A stretch of DNA of 64,000 nucleotides from Triplophysa rosa (Eukaryota; Chordata; Actinopteri; Cypriniformes; Nemacheilidae), in assembly GCF_024868665.1 (NCBI RefSeq), contig NC_079899.1, positions 23,987,572-24,051,571 of the forward strand. The letters are read 5' to 3'. Of this stretch, positions 1 to 12,960 are shown piece after piece. The first letter of the stretch is position 1. Each line of letters starts with the position of its first letter. Made by a program: the position numbers and the translations under genes. A model generated the notes under the pieces. It had not been told where the DNA came from. It did no database searches and saw nothing but the letters and a program-made list of their open reading frames with translations.

Positions 1-607
1 TAATGGATTAGCACATCATTCAACACAGCCGCGGCGAGGCAGACTGCAGGCGACCGGGAGAGAAAAGTAAATTACAGTTAGCAGCCGGGCCAGGCCATGC
101 CCTGAGCAAGGAAACATCATATCAACTCTCGCAAACTCCGGTTCCACCCACAAACCCCCAGTTTGCGGGGAAATGAGAAAAAAAACGAATGAGAAAGAAA
201 ATAAGATAAAACCTACAAATGAGGTGAAACAATTGCAGGAAATGAAACAAAACAATTGCTCCAGCGTCTTCCAATTTAAATGCAAGTTTATTTTAAGGTG
301 TGATGTTAATACTTCAAACCAACAACCTTTGCACATCTAATGCCACCGAGCTACAGAAACACCACCATCAGGTGTTACCGCCCGGCAAAGATACAGGCAG
401 AAACACAAATCTATAGCCTTTTCCTCACGCTACCTGCGGTCAGGTCAGACTCATTGTCTTCTAGCGGATGACATTTGATTTATTCTCAATCACCCCACTG
501 TTCAGTATAAAGACATGGCAAATGTAAACGAATACTCCATCTTATCTAAGAGCAAGTTTGCTTTTCCTGTAGGAAACAGATGAGAAACATGGCTGAGGGT
601 TCTGGAA

Positions 608-648
608 TCTCTCTCTCTCTCGCTCGTTCTCTCTCTCTCTCTCTCTCT
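608..648. repeat. (TC)n microsatellite
   Basis: CT dinucleotide run interrupted once by CGCTCGTT. Confidence 0.95.
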
Positions 649-1550
649 GTTCCATTAAAGGAATATCGATCGAACCCTGCTGCTCGCTGCGCCAAAATGC
701 CATGAAAATAAGAACTTAATATAGCTATTCATTTTCATTGAAAGAAAAGGTTGAACACATACCTTAACATTTGGAAGCTCTCTTTTCTCGGGGAAATGAA
801 ACTATTAGTTTGTTGGCTGAAATTAAACGTAAAGCTATAATGCACCGTAGCGCAAGACAACAACTTTAGTTGTAAATAAAAGACAGAGCGTAAAAATGCA
901 TGGCTTGCAGTCAAGTGATAAGTGACCTTTTGTCAAATGGCTGCTATTCGATACTGTGTACACTATATATATGTGTCCCTCAGCATCTATTTTTAACGCC
1001 GACAAAAATAAGTGTTAATTTTTTACCAGTTCCTTGTTCGCCACTTTAATCCACGAACACAAAGTGGCCGAAGGGAACAGAAGCCTCAGGCGATATATTT
1101 CTGAAGTGACACATTTTTATGGATCAAACATTTTTTTTCATCAGGTCAGACAGTGTAACTCTCAACGGTGTGTTGAGTGATCAATGGCGTGTGATACTAC
1201 AAACAAATCCTCAAAATCTTTTCATAATTAATGACCTGTGCTAGCGAGGGTAGAATCGGTCCAAGACATGGAGGGATTTATCAGTTGTATTCCTCAGTGA
1301 GAACTTCCTGTCTCGCAGGAAATCAAGAGTTAGCTGATGTCAATTAGCCTTCGGGGAGATTTGAGTTGACTGCTACAGTGTTTTAAATCCTTGATTTAAT
1401 TAAAATTTTCACTATTTTCTTACAAGAACATCTGGGCAATACTTACTAAAAAAGACAGATAAAACAAAAAATAATATTGTATAAATAATAATAATATAAG
1501 AACAACAACAATAATAAAATGATAAAAATAATAACAACAATATACTATTT

Positions 1551-1616
1551 TTATTATTATTGCTACTACTACTACTACTACTACTACTAATAATAATAAT
1601 AATAGCAATAATAATC
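1551..1616. repeat. (TAT)(TAC)(TAA) compound trinucleotide repeat
   Basis: TTATTATTATTG is followed by about nine CTA/TAC units and then TAA units. The 131- and 68-codon minus-strand frames with isoleucine/serine/valine runs come from this repeat and are not genes. Confidence 0.93.
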
Positions 1617-2357
1617 TCTTTTGCAAGATGCAACAAAATCAGGTTAAAAATGAATTCGGACTGAAAATGTGCCTCTTGTAATGAAAATAACATCAATGCA
1701 AACATTTTTTGTACTATACGTTTTTGGTAAGTGAATGTTCTGGATATGTTCTGAAAAGATTTTGCTTGAATTATAACAGTGATATGCTGTTGAATCACAT
1801 GAACCACTACAGAAATTACATTTCAGTGCACATCCACAAATCAAAAAGAGCTCACAACCTGCTTAAGCTTGTACACCAAAAACCCCAAAAGCCAGAATGT
1901 TACCACACCGATCACCAAAGCATCCCGTGGGAAGTCCTCCTCTGAATTTATCTCTGTCTAATGCATTTACAAATAGATTGTCAGGGCAAGCCTTCCTGTA
2001 TCTTTTTATTGCATGTCAAATCTGTGCATCTGAAATAGGTGCAGACTTAATCTCTCTCTTTGATATGCAACTGCTCTATCTTACTAATGAAAATGTTGTC
2101 AGCGTTTCATCGTTTGCATGTCGTCTGCGGGCGCCGCATTAATGTAAGATCGCGTGATACTGCGAGTCTTTAAAAGCTGAGGGGAACACGGGCTAACATG
2201 GGGAGGAGAAAACGTACATTTTACGTTAGTAACTACAAAAATAAAAAATTCTATTAAAAAAAGGTCATTTGTGATGTGCTTTTAGATGAGATGAATTAAG
2301 TCATTATCAGTCTTTTTGGGACAAACTCTGTTGCAATTATTCCAGCAAAAAATACGC

Positions 2358-2615
2358 TTAAAGGGACAGTTCACTCGCCCTCATGTCATTCCAAACCTTT
2401 GACTTTCTTCTTCTGAAGAAACCAAAAGAAGATATTTTAAAGAACGCTCGTAACCAAACAACACGTCCCCCGATTGATTTCCCTTGTATGGATGCAAAAC
2501 CACTGAGACATTTCTCAAAATATCTTCTTTTGTGATTTACACAACAAATAGTCATATAAAGATAAAAACAAGGGCTAATAAATGCTTTTTATTTTTGGGT
2601 GAACTATCACTTTAA
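2358..2615. mobile_element. TTAA-bounded palindromic MITE (abundant teleost family)
   Basis: It starts TTAAAGGGACAGTTCAC and ends GGGTGAACTATCACTTTAA. Inside it has the family hallmarks TCATTCCAAACC, AAAAGAAGATATTTT and the mirrored AAAATATCTTCTTTTGTG. The whole copy can fold back. It is non-autonomous. By recollection it resembles the Angel-type elements of cyprinids; the name is not verified. Short open frames here belong to the repeat. Confidence 0.85.
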
Positions 2616-3599
2616 ATATTCCTTTCAAATGTGTGCGTTTGCATAATTCCTCTAACCGATCCCGATCTAAAACAACCCAGACAGCACTTGTAAATACATT
2701 CTTAACAGATTCCCCGCTTAATGTCTTAATATAGCTCTCTAGACTGTATCTGACTTTGTGCCCTATGGAATTCTGGGAATAATGAAAAACAAAAAAAGGC
2801 ATCTAAAGGGGGTTAGGATGACATTGGCAGGCAGATGCTTAGGCCTCCCAAAAAGAACAGCCATTTGCACTTAAATGAGGGGATTTGTGGCCTGTCACCC
2901 CATTACCAATACACCATATGTGAAACCATGTCTTTATCCCACATTATCGAAGAGGGAATGAGATCTCCTTAGACCACTTTTCTCTCTTTCTGCCTCTCTC
3001 TCTCTTTTCTCATCTCTCTGTACGGAATATTTCAGGTTCAGTTCGCTCGCGTCCGTAAGGGATAAGTCAGACATGACTCCTGCTGCTCTCCCGCATGTCT
3101 CTCAAAGTCAGATTTTAAGAAATGGACTTGGGATCAAACCCTTCGCGAAGCAGTAGTGGCTGTCGACATGACTCCGAGCAAACAGCTACAAACGACGGAC
3201 AAGTGTTAAAGGGTACGCTTAATCTTATTTTTCCTGACGTCCAAGTATATTCCCTCAAAACAACAGTCATTTAAATACCTCTCTCTCAAACGGCAACAAA
3301 AAATTGTGATTACTGACTCATCCTAATGTCAGTCTGCTATAAAAGTTTTTCGTAAAAAAACAAATAGACTGTGAAGTTAGAAAACTGTCCACGTAATACA
3401 TCACACTCCCGTAATTTACAAAAGAATGAAGTCTGTAGCCTACACAACGATATTCACCTTCATCAAAAGACCTCCAATCACATGTAGGGCATGAAATGAT
3501 GCGTTTCTGGTTCATCTCACGAGTTCGTATGATTGATGCCGGGGTGTTTGAATGTACCTCTGGCCCACCTACAGATAGCAACCTAAGCATCGCTCTTTC

Positions 3600-4100
3600 C
3601 TAATGTATTCCCGATGATGGAACTGGGCAAAAAGGATGGCGAGAGATATCAGACGCTCCCAAAAACCGCAGCGCAGAGAGCGTGGAGTGGATCGCAGGTC
3701 TGCCCTCATTCTTCACCGGCATCTCTGACGTTCTCCCGCTGTTTATTTTCCCGCGTTATCAGCCGCGTAAGTCGGGCCGCTCCGCACCTCCTCTCCAAAC
3801 TCTACATATTGATTCATTACTAATTATCTATCGCGCCGGCCGAAGAGCGCCGTGCATCATCGCAGGTGCTGCGCCTGATAATGGAAGGATGAAGTTATCA
3901 TGCTTGTACACAAAGTGGCAATGACATTTGCGAAAAATCCTCTAAGCAAATTTCTCCTCTTATCTGCACGCCGTGGCGCTATGGAGGCGGCGGCTCTGAG
4001 CAGCGTCATTAAGTCACAATAATTAGCTCTCATTTGTAAAAGCTTGTGTTCATAAGCACTGATAATTGCATTAGAGGTATTTATGAGGAAAATGTAAATG
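3600..4100. promoter_or_regulatory. candidate conserved noncoding block
   Basis: Non-repetitive and GC-richer than its surroundings in the first part. It then has TCATTAAGTCACAATAATTAG, GCACTGATAATTGCATTAG and TTATCTGC, with homeodomain-like and GATA-like cores. It has no stable reading frame across its length. Regulatory function is inferred only from composition and the npas3 context. Confidence 0.28.
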
Positions 4101-4498
4101 TGTTTTTAAGGACAGTGATGGTGAAGACCCGTTTGACTTCGTCTAGTCGGGGAAATACAGAACCAAGTTCAGAAAATTACTATTCAACCAGATGAAATAA
4201 GTTCTTAGAAGATCTATGTGTATTATTTCCATGTATTTGTATACAAAACCTGAACTAGTTTGATTAAGGAATTGTTTCTATAAATGTACGTGGCCACGAT
4301 AAGCATGAGAACAATAACGTACAACGACTCATCTTTGCATATGCATTCAGAAAAAACGAAACTATTTAACTAAAGAACAAATACAACTACCCTTATGAAT
4401 ATGACCCGTGGTTTAGCTAGTAATCAGTTTTTAATATATTTGTAGCTAAGTATCACATTAACCTCAAATTTACCATGGCCTTACCCCAATAACCAAAG

Positions 4499-4910
4499 TT
4501 TAAAGTCCCAGTGAAATGAAAAAATACAATTCCTGTTTTTTCATGAAATATTGCAGGGTTTATTGTAAATACTGTAACTTCTCAATGTGAGTCATTCTCT
4601 TTTTAAAATTCATGTGCACTCATAATCTTCAGTTAAAATCTGAAAATGCACGTCCGCCCTCTAGTGACTATCCACCTCAATTGACGTAAGTTAGACAGCG
4701 TGGGCAGAGCATCTGTTAACTCCTCCCCTTCAACTGTCGGTCTGCTCCCAGTTCCGTTTAAAAATGCAACGGCTGTTTTAATACATCAAATCGCAGTGAA
4801 AAAACAAGCCACGCCCACTATGTTTTCTCATTTGAAATTCGGTTTCACTCGGAAATGCATCAGAATACGGACGTAAAAACAATCGCTACTTCTGGTTCAC
4901 GGGGACTTAA
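4499..4910. mobile_element. MITE with TTAAAGTCCCAGTGAA termini
   Basis: Left end TTTAAAGTCCCAGTGAA; right end TTCACGGGGACTTAA, an imperfect inverted repeat about 16 bp long. The body includes CCTCCCCTTCAACTGTC and CAAGCCACGCCCAC. It carries a CTCF-like motif at 4653-4667. No coding frame. Confidence 0.65.
4653..4667 (-). promoter_or_regulatory. CTCF-like motif inside a MITE
   Basis: On the minus strand it reads CACTAGAGGGCGGAC, a good match to the CTCF core, carried by the element at 4499-4910. Confidence 0.4.
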
Positions 4911-5161
4911 AGTAAAACTATGGTTATGCAAATGGTAATAAATCTGTCCAAAAAACATGGTAAGTACAATTTTACTGTAATACAACCTTGGTTAACTTTC
5001 CTAAGGGTAGCTTATCAACATGTACAACCAATCCGATCTTGATTTTAAAACCTTAAAGAGACAGTAAGAAAACAGCATCCGAAAAAAACTGTCATCTGAA
5101 CAAAACCACTAAAATATACACTGAATAATATTAACAGTATACATTATAAAAAAATAAAGAA

Positions 5162-5407
5162 TACACACATGGACAAAAATGCTGGCACCCTTGGTAAATA
5201 GTATGTGCAAAGAAGGCTGTAAAAATCAATCTGCATTGTGTCTCGTTTTTATCTTTTATTAAATAAATCTACAAAATTCCACCATTTCATTAAAGTAACA
5301 CGTAATCTTTTAATAAAAGATTAAAACGAGAAACAATGCAGATTTATTTTTACAGCCCTCTTTGCTCATATTTACCAAGGGTGCCCACATTTTTCTCCAC
5401 GTGTGTA
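5162..5407. mobile_element. Tc1/mariner-type palindromic MITE
   Basis: The two halves are reverse complements over almost their full length: TACACACATGGACAAAAATG...CACCCTTGGTAAAT... and mirrored CATTTTTCTCCACGTGTGTA. The TA at each end fits a TA target. No transposase; a minus-strand open frame is repeat-derived. Confidence 0.82.
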
Positions 5408-6011
5408 ACCCTCTACAAAATACGTTAGATTCAGTCTTGTTTGAATTCCAATAACCGTTGTTCTCCTCCTCTTTCGTCTCGTGCTCAATGATGCTCTTAT
5501 TTTCTAAAGTGAGAGATGGAAAACAGGCCGCTACACTTGCTGTCCGTGACTCGGTGATCTGGGATCTGAGAGGGTCAAATCTCATCTATTATTCCTTGTG
5601 GCACAAGTCACAGGGGCTCATCAGCTCTCGTTATATCCTTATATGATGGCTTTCCCGCTTCTAACACATGGAGGAGATTACAAACGCATTTCTCTCTCCT
5701 GCAGCATCTGGGTGGCTATGTCACATTAAGGTGTCACCCCGGCTTCTGATAAAAAGGTTATTACCGGCTTTATGGCCCTGCCACCTAGAAAAGGGAGCAC
5801 ACCTTATGTGTAATGAATGGCGTTTTTCTTTAAAGAGGCTAACTGTACAACTGAAGCCGCCTACTTTTTGTGTCGACTAGCTGATTTTGTCTGTGCAAAG
5901 CAATATATTGGTGTTTTTAGACAAAGATTGCGTTGGTTCCATTCACTTCTTCCAATCATTCTTTTATTTATTCACTCTTGAAAAGTATATATATACTGTA
6001 TATAAATCTAT

Positions 6012-6217
6012 ATACAGCAGCAGAAAAACAAAATGTTCATTTAATCAGCATTTCTAGATGTATTGTGATTATTCCAGTCAAAATCAAACCTCAGGAGTGG
6101 GATAAAGAATATTGTTAGTAGTTCACAGAATGAATCGAAAATGCTCATTTTACCTAAACACACCTATAAATAGTACATTTTAAAATAGTCTCTAATTTTT
6201 TTTTCTCCGCGGCTGTA
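6012..6217. mobile_element. internally deleted Tc1-like element
   Basis: Shares GCATTTCTAGATG...ATTGTG and TATTCCAG with the copy at 10646 and ends in TAGTCTCTAATTTTTTTTTC...GGCTGTA, the mirrored terminus. The centre of the longer copy is missing (ATTGTTAGTAGTTCACAG follows directly). Confidence 0.65.
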
Positions 6218-6824
6218 TTTCGGTGTCTATGTCTATATATATACAAATTTTTAACACAAACGTTTGAACAAAATACAACCACAGAACATTTATAACCAAT
6301 ATCTTTAAATTGATATCTTTAAGACTTATTTATATATGTGAGATTTAAAAAACTTTGAAAAACAGAAACGAAAAAAAAAGACACAGGAAGTGCTTCTGGA
6401 CGACCAGTGATTACATCTTGCGAAGTGGTCTATACTGTATATACACACATATAAATCTCTATACTGTACTGTAGATTTTAATATCAGAAATAACCACTGG
6501 AAAGGCTTTTAATTATTGTAGAAAAAAATGAACAGGTTAGACATGATTTAAACATTACACAGATCTGAGATGCAGATTCAAAAAGAGCACCAAGGCTCAA
6601 TGTGTCAGGAACACTTGCAGTAACCACTAGGCCAAAGCTTTGTTATAACCCGCAGATTCAGACTTGTATATTGAACATCAAAGGACTTGTATATTGAAAT
6701 GCTGATTGTCTATGTATCTCAGTAGCAGATGCTCTACAGCGGTCAGCAGTAAAGACGCGTCACCTCTCAACCCCGGAAGCAGCACTCTCTCTCGCCTGTG
6801 AATTATGAGAGCCCTTCGTTCATT

Positions 6825-6826
<2 letters not shown>

Positions 6827-6868
<42 letters not shown>
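6827..6868. repeat. (TC)n microsatellite
   Basis: Uninterrupted CT run of about 20 units. Confidence 0.95.
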
Positions 6869-6872
<4 letters not shown>

Positions 6873-7699
6873 AGGTCTGATCTCTTTATATTGTACGAGA
6901 TTCAAGCATTAATTAAAACACAGCAGTTTATCTGACGATGAGAATCTCCACCAAACGCTTCCTCGACCCTGTTTTCCAGACGATGAGAAAGCTCATCGAT
7001 AAAAGCTCGTGCGAGTGGGTCTACATGGTACTGAGAAACAGATCTGATGAATCGGTGTGACTGATAAAAACCAGCTGACACGGGAGTCAAATGGTTCTGT
7101 CTAACAGTTATAGTGGACTCAGCGGTTTTGGAGAAACATCAACATGTCAGAGAGGACTGTCGAGATTTCGCTATGAATTAATAATACAGTTTTTATTTTG
7201 CTTTAAGAAAACATAGCCAATTTTAGTACAATTAAAATATTATGTATAGGGATATATTCATGACAAATAAGGAAAATATTGCTATACCTTTGCCTGTAAA
7301 GTGAAAAAACAATGATCGATTCTAAATCAAAATAAATTTATGATAAATGATGATTAATACATCAAAAATTAAGTTTGAATTCTAACCTTAAGTAGTACTT
7401 ACGCATATTATTTGCAGTACGGCTGTAAATAAACACATTTAACATTTGTCATAACATTTAAATGACTTAATTGAAATTAAAATCATTGAAATAACTTTAA
7501 ACGAGTAAAGAGATTTATTTGGTTTAAATGGGCCTAATTATCATCAAAAATCTTAATGGTGCTACAAATGGCTTCATTTTCTTCAATGCAAAATATATTT
7601 TTTCCCTTTTACTCTAGGATGAAATGTGCTTTTGTGAGATTCACCGTATTGAATTTTGACAAGTGTTTCTGGACGTCTTAAAACTACAGCTCATAAAAC

Positions 7700-8060
7700 A
7701 CATGATCCTCGTGTCATGTAAACAAACTCGGTTTGATAAAACACAACTTTCAATTATCAGCTCAATCAAATCCTCACTCACATACAACAGCCGATATTCC
7801 CATTCCTGATCTCGGATCAGATCACAGATGGGCCGGGCAAGTCTGGTGTCAGCACTCGGGAGATGCTATCGGCGAGATCCTCCGTCTGACATTAATAACG
7901 GCAGGCAGACATCTGAAATGAGAGGGGCCGTATCGCTCTGCAGATGAGGAGAAATCACGGCATTGTGCTTATCAAAGAGCCCTTTAGAGATCAACGATAG
8001 GGACCGCACATACCCAAACGCGCCACGCCGCAGACAGGTGCATGCTATGCATCTGAGAAC
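7700..8060. promoter_or_regulatory. candidate conserved noncoding block
   Basis: Unique sequence with balanced composition: CGGATCAGATCACAGATGGG, GCAAGTCTGGTGTCAGCAC and GACATTAATAACGGCAGGCA. A 62-codon open frame at 7733-7921 has no recognisable protein features. Confidence 0.25.
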
Positions 8061-8857
8061 AACACACGGCTAAAATGACAGTTTAATTAGATCTAGCTTA
8101 TTTAGCTGGATTTATTCTTAGTGCAAAAACAATCAACTGTCCTCAAAGGTATAGTTTGATTCTACAGTTCAATGGCTTTCGAAGTTTTACCTGTATTATT
8201 AAAACATGATTATGAATTTATTGTATTACGTGGGTAAAGAAACAGCACACAATGCACACCTACTGTGGCATTAGTACTTAAACAGCGCAGTTGCTTCCAA
8301 GCCATTATTAAACATTGTTTAAAGTGAACATTTAATCAAATGCCTTTCATATTTAACAAATGCTTTTTGTCGTTTTATTTTCATATTTGTAAGCTTGTTT
8401 GAGATTATGGCACCATTCAAGTAGAAAGCAAGTAACAGCTTGTAGACAATAGTAGGTAATAGGCTGTGATTACGTAAAGATATATATAAATATATAGAAA
8501 AAACAAACAAATATTGCTCAAAAAGTGAGTAACGTAGTCTTAAAAACGAAGGGAGTTGTAACCAATGTAACTTTTTCACACGGCTACATAATAAATGAAG
8601 ATATATTGATTTGAGTTATTTACTGTATATTACTTTATTATATGACAGCAGATAGTCGTAGTCGTGAAACTTGCTTTGTTATCGTTGGAGAAAATCTCAA
8701 TAATATTTAAGCGCATAAACACAATTATATTTCACAATGCCACAACTGACCAATCAGAATCAAGTATTCCTATTAACCCCATTATAATACTTCTTATAGA
8801 GTACTTCTTATATCTTATACTGTATACTTAATGCATACTTCAAATAACAAAGAAGTA

Positions 8858-9064
8858 CACTGTAAAAACGTTAAATTTACAGAATTTAATATTTTTTACA
8901 GATTCTTCACGTACTGTGTAGAATGTAAAAAACTGTATGTAAACGTACTTAAAAAAATTTTTTAAAACAAAAACCTGTCAAATTACAGGAAATGACTGCA
9001 AATTTACAAGAAAAACATGTAATGTAAAATCAAATCTGCTATTTTACGGGGGGGGTTTTACAGT
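8858..9064. mobile_element. CACTGTAAAAA-type MITE
   Basis: Begins CACTGTAAAAACGTTAAATT and ends with GGGGTTTTACAGT, inverted and diverged. The interior has repeated TTTACAG/CTGTAAA motifs in both orientations. An eight-G run lies near the right end. Confidence 0.6.
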
Positions 9065-9349
9065 TTATTTTTGAGAACAAGGATATTCCAAAAGGACATT
9101 TCTACTTGGTCTACACATTCACACTGCAAAAGTGACTTTCCTTTGCTTTAGCTGGTCTAATGCATAGCATATTAAACTAAACTAAAGCTAAAACTATTAG
9201 TAAAAAGGCATTATAAGGTGAACGTCCAGGTTAATTTAAAAGCATGCAGACACCGTTGAAAAGAAAAGCCCTATTAATATCTAAGGTGCCAACATCTATC
9301 AAGACAAAAGAATCTTCAACAAAAGGAGATGAAAAACTCTTCTGAAGTT

Positions 9350-9990
9350 CTCTGACCTTGACAATGTGGCAGCAAACCATCTGTTCACGAGTTAAAAACC
9401 CTGCCGCTCCGGGAGGCTCTGTGTGTCTGCTTTTTAAAGCCCTCTCTGTACATTCAGCCTGCAGTCAAGTCACTTAACGCTGTCTATTGTTCAACAATTG
9501 CCGTGCCACACTATCTACAGCACTTCTAATTTTTCCGTCATCCAATTATTAAAGCTCTTTGTTGGCTTTGAGATTACCGTTGATATTTTCTCTTTTCCGT
9601 AATGTTTTCCGTTCGACATCAAGATGAAGACGGCTGAAACTTTGGCTCCCTAAAGACCGTCGCACCAGGAAACCTTGACGTGCACAAAGACGAGCGAGCG
9701 GATGCGTCTGCCCTGCTGTGAACGATAAGGTCACCTGTGGGATTGCCGAGATTATCTCTGTCAAGCACTTGGACGCGGCGCAGTCAAATGATGCATCGTG
9801 GAGTCATTTTCAGCGGGAAAAATCAATTTTTTCACCATGCTGCTGTTTGCTTTTCAAAGTGCCCTTGTAGTCTTGGGCTCGGGGCACTTATCAATTTAAA
9901 TGTTGTGAATTAATAATGTTTTTAAGCCACGTTCCGTGTTAAATCGTGCGGGCGTATACTCAATTGAGGAGATAAAAGCTTTGAATAAGA
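9350..9990. promoter_or_regulatory. candidate conserved noncoding block
   Basis: Non-repetitive; includes TCATCCAATTATTAAAGCTC, GGGGCACTTATCAATTTAAA and AATTAATAATGTTTTTAAGC, dense in ATTA-type homeodomain cores. A 71-codon minus-strand frame is unlikely to be real. Confidence 0.28.
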
Positions 9991-10129
9991 ATAATGAATC
10001 GGTCTAAATATAGAACTGGTCGTTTCTTGCAAAACTGTGGGAAATGTAAAAATTTCAACCAACAAGAACACCAACCGCAGATCACCCTCTTTACTGATAA
10101 AAACAAAACAACTAAAACTGGCTATGGCG

Positions 10130-10380
10130 GAGTTTTAACAGCAAAGCACACAAAGTCTAATTGTTCCAGAGGGGCATGATGGGATATGACAGGTCCTCCA
10201 TGACTCCCGCTCCGAGCTGAGGGTGAGTGCGGGAACAGGAGGGGCAGTTCTGGGAGCTCGGTGGATCGCGGGTGGCTCAATTAAACATGACCTTCCTCTG
10301 CCCCGTCTCTCCACACACCGCTGCAGGCTCACATGCAAATGCTGACCCTCGGCCGTCATGCCATCATAAATAAAAGAATA
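10130..10380. promoter_or_regulatory. candidate GC-rich noncoding block
   Basis: Unique GC-rich segment with CTCAATTAAACATGACC and CACATGCAAATGCTGACC (octamer-like ATGCAAAT). No exon-like open frame with splice sites. Confidence 0.22.
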
Positions 10381-10645
10381 CTTATTATCTATTTAGTAAC
10401 ATTTTTCCAGGTCTACCTTGATGGGCTGTTATAGAGCCGGTGCAATAACGCTGCATTGTTTTATTGCTGAATTTATACTGAAATTCTGAGTATGGATATG
10501 CTTACAATAATTTAAACACTATTATATTAAACCAAAAACATTGATATTTAAATTGTACTAAGAATTATATAGCGTATGTGTATATAACGTATATACATTT
10601 ATATATAAAACTATACTGTACATACTGTACAAATACAAATACATA

Positions 10646-11110
10646 CAGCCGGGGAAACCAATGAGATCATTCCAAATTTTCATTTAATCCGCATTTCTAG
10701 ATGGATTGTGGCTATTCCAGTCCAGTGTCTGTTAAATCTCAGCAAAATCAAACCTTAGGAGTGACGTAAAGTCATCCAACAGCAATGCGAAAGACTGACA
10801 GCATGACAAGACACACAAATATTTCAAAACATGTCCTAAATACATGTACTTTTATGACTGTTGTATTGCTTAAAAGTGAATATGAACTTGTTTTCTTTTG
10901 CAGTATTTGAGGTCTAAAAAAATACAGAGCCTCTTTTCTGTTATTTTGACCTGGTTCTCCAGTTTTTTTTCCTGCAAATAAATGCAAACAGAAACGATAT
11001 TTGTATTTGACATTTGGGAAAAATATTGTTAGTAGTTCACAGCTATAAACAGTAAATTCAGAAAAACTGATAATAATTTTGAAAGGGTCTCTTAATTTTT
11101 TCCACATACA
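10646..11110. mobile_element. non-autonomous Tc1-like element, about 465 bp
   Basis: Left end CAGCCGGGGAAACCAATGAG; right end GGGTCTCTTAATTTTTTCCA, both diverged forms of the terminal repeat GGAAAAAATTAAGAGACC that I recall from many fish Tc1-like elements. TA flanks both ends. The 116-codon minus-strand open frame covers this repeat and is not a gene. Confidence 0.7.
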
Positions 11111-11739
11111 TATACTGTACATATCGTATTTTTTTTTTTTTTCAATTTACTTAGAAATATGACCTTGCCTACTTTTGTGAGATTCACCTAGTTAGCTTCA
11201 CTAAGCTAAAGACCTTCAAAAGCGTCACGCTACGTTGCATAAGAATACATGTTATAGATGCAGACAGGTGTGAAAAGGTGAGAGAGGAAGCAGAGATAAA
11301 GGCTGGTGTGGTGGGGCGATGAACACACAAAGATGCGATCAGACATTTGGCCAGACAGTTATGCTAATAGACCTTGAGTCTTGATTCGTTGAGTCTCTCT
11401 GGCCAGAATGAAGCACGTGAAGAGAATGATGGCAAAAAAGCCATCCATACCTCTGGTGGAGACACCTACAACACAGATGTCACCATTTAACTCATTCCTC
11501 TGTGAAGTTTAAAGCCCAATAGCAACAAATATTCAGCTTTAAGACATTCTGACTGAAAACAACTCGCCTACAAAAACATGCACTGTGACCAATGCAGTTT
11601 GCTTTTATACTATATCAACATATACTGTAAGAAAATCCACATCTATAAGTGGCGTGTGGCGATATCTTCACGTTAGTAGTTGTGTTACTCAAACTAAGTG
11701 CATGTGTTTGTAAAAACAGCGTATCATTGCCGCGCATGT

Positions 11740-12960
11740 GAATTTTGACCCATTTGTCTTCTATAAAGATCATACGCGGTCCTCAAATGTGGCGTTCGTA
11801 CAGTTCGAAGAACCAAACCGGCTGTTCACGCAAGTGGTTAAATCTAAATCCTGCGCGGCAGATGAGACCTCAGATGGTTGCTGTATTCCAGATGTATCAA
11901 TTTCCTTGGGTATGCAGTCCATGCAAGTGCATATGCTGTACTGGCAGGGGTGCGGACTGAAAATGGCCATAATCCAGGAGCTAATATCCTTTTGGCCGGA
12001 ATAATGCAATTATTATTTTCTAGCCATCAGCTTAAGCACACGCTGCCATCTGTTACACAAACGCCCATGTACACGTCTCAATTACAAAACAGACAGCTGC
12101 CCACGCGCTATGTCATCCGACAAACGCCACGCTCGACCCCGGTCTTTCCAAAAGCAGATTTGCCTTCCGACCACCTTCAAACTCAATAGGAAAACCCCAA
12201 GTGGCGCGATGTTATCGCTACCTCTCAATTTGCGTCGCCCATCAGCCGACATAACGACAAATCTGGTCATTAATCTGCGAAAGATGGCCGTGCATCCATC
12301 ACGTATTAATTATTGGAGATGAACTAATCACCCAGCGCAGAAGGCGAGCAGACAGGAATAAAAACTCAGACAAGTGAAAAATTCGGCAACATATGTCTAT
12401 TTACATACAGGAGCTAAATGATAACGGCTATTAGCACTGTAACGCAGTTTAGCGGCCATCTGTTGAACGGAATAATACGAATCAGATGAAAAAGGGGTGT
12501 TACTTGGTGTACTGTCAAACAGCATCCTCATTATCAGACCAATCTGAAAGCAGAGTCACAGACCAATGAGATAAGAGCGTGGAAACACGTCCACGTCGAC
12601 TGTATTATCAAAGAGACGAGGGCATCGGGTGCTGTTGTTCAGCGTGACGGAAATGTCGGCGATGCCAGCGGATGCTTGCTCTCGCTGTAAAAATCCGCTG
12701 GCTTGTCTGCTCTACACACATTAATCTAACACGAGGTGGTCAATGGCCATGGAGGCAAAAGCAATTTCACATCCCTCGCCCGCCGACTGGAGGAGAGGGG
12801 ATGGAGAGGGGATGTGGAGAGCGGGTAAACACACTCTCAGGATGAATAGAGCGGACATCTGAAATAACAGATGCCTTGCTGCTCTGTTATTGGGCACAAA
12901 ATTAAAATGCATTTACGATGCGCTTAAATTCAGCGATGTGATGCATGCCGTTTAGTGAAA
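11740..12960. promoter_or_regulatory. long non-repetitive block, candidate conserved noncoding
   Basis: About 1.2 kb free of recognised repeats, moderately GC-rich, with several overlapping 60-103-codon frames on both strands. None has convincing splice sites or a recognisable motif. Density of frames reflects low stop frequency. A regulatory or exonised segment is possible. Confidence 0.25.

Larger units (their letters stand above)
1..3599. other. intron sequence, nothing further recognised
   Basis: Apart from the TC and trinucleotide repeats and the MITE at 2358, this is AT-rich intron. The 106-codon minus-strand frame at 16-336 has no recognisable feature and is probably chance. Confidence 0.6.
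5408..7690. other. intron sequence, AT-rich
   Basis: Beyond the deleted Tc1-like copy and TC repeat, only AT-rich sequence and a balanced unique segment at about 6870-7100 (CAGACGATGAGAAAGCTCATC) are seen. No gene. Confidence 0.6.

Noticed and set aside
1412..1807. 131-codon minus-strand frame with isoleucine and serine runs
   Set aside because: Generated by the TAC/TAA trinucleotide repeat; no domain.
11738..12270. Cluster of 62-103-codon frames on both strands
   Set aside because: All overlap each other, none has splice support or a recognised motif; treated as a low-stop unique block.
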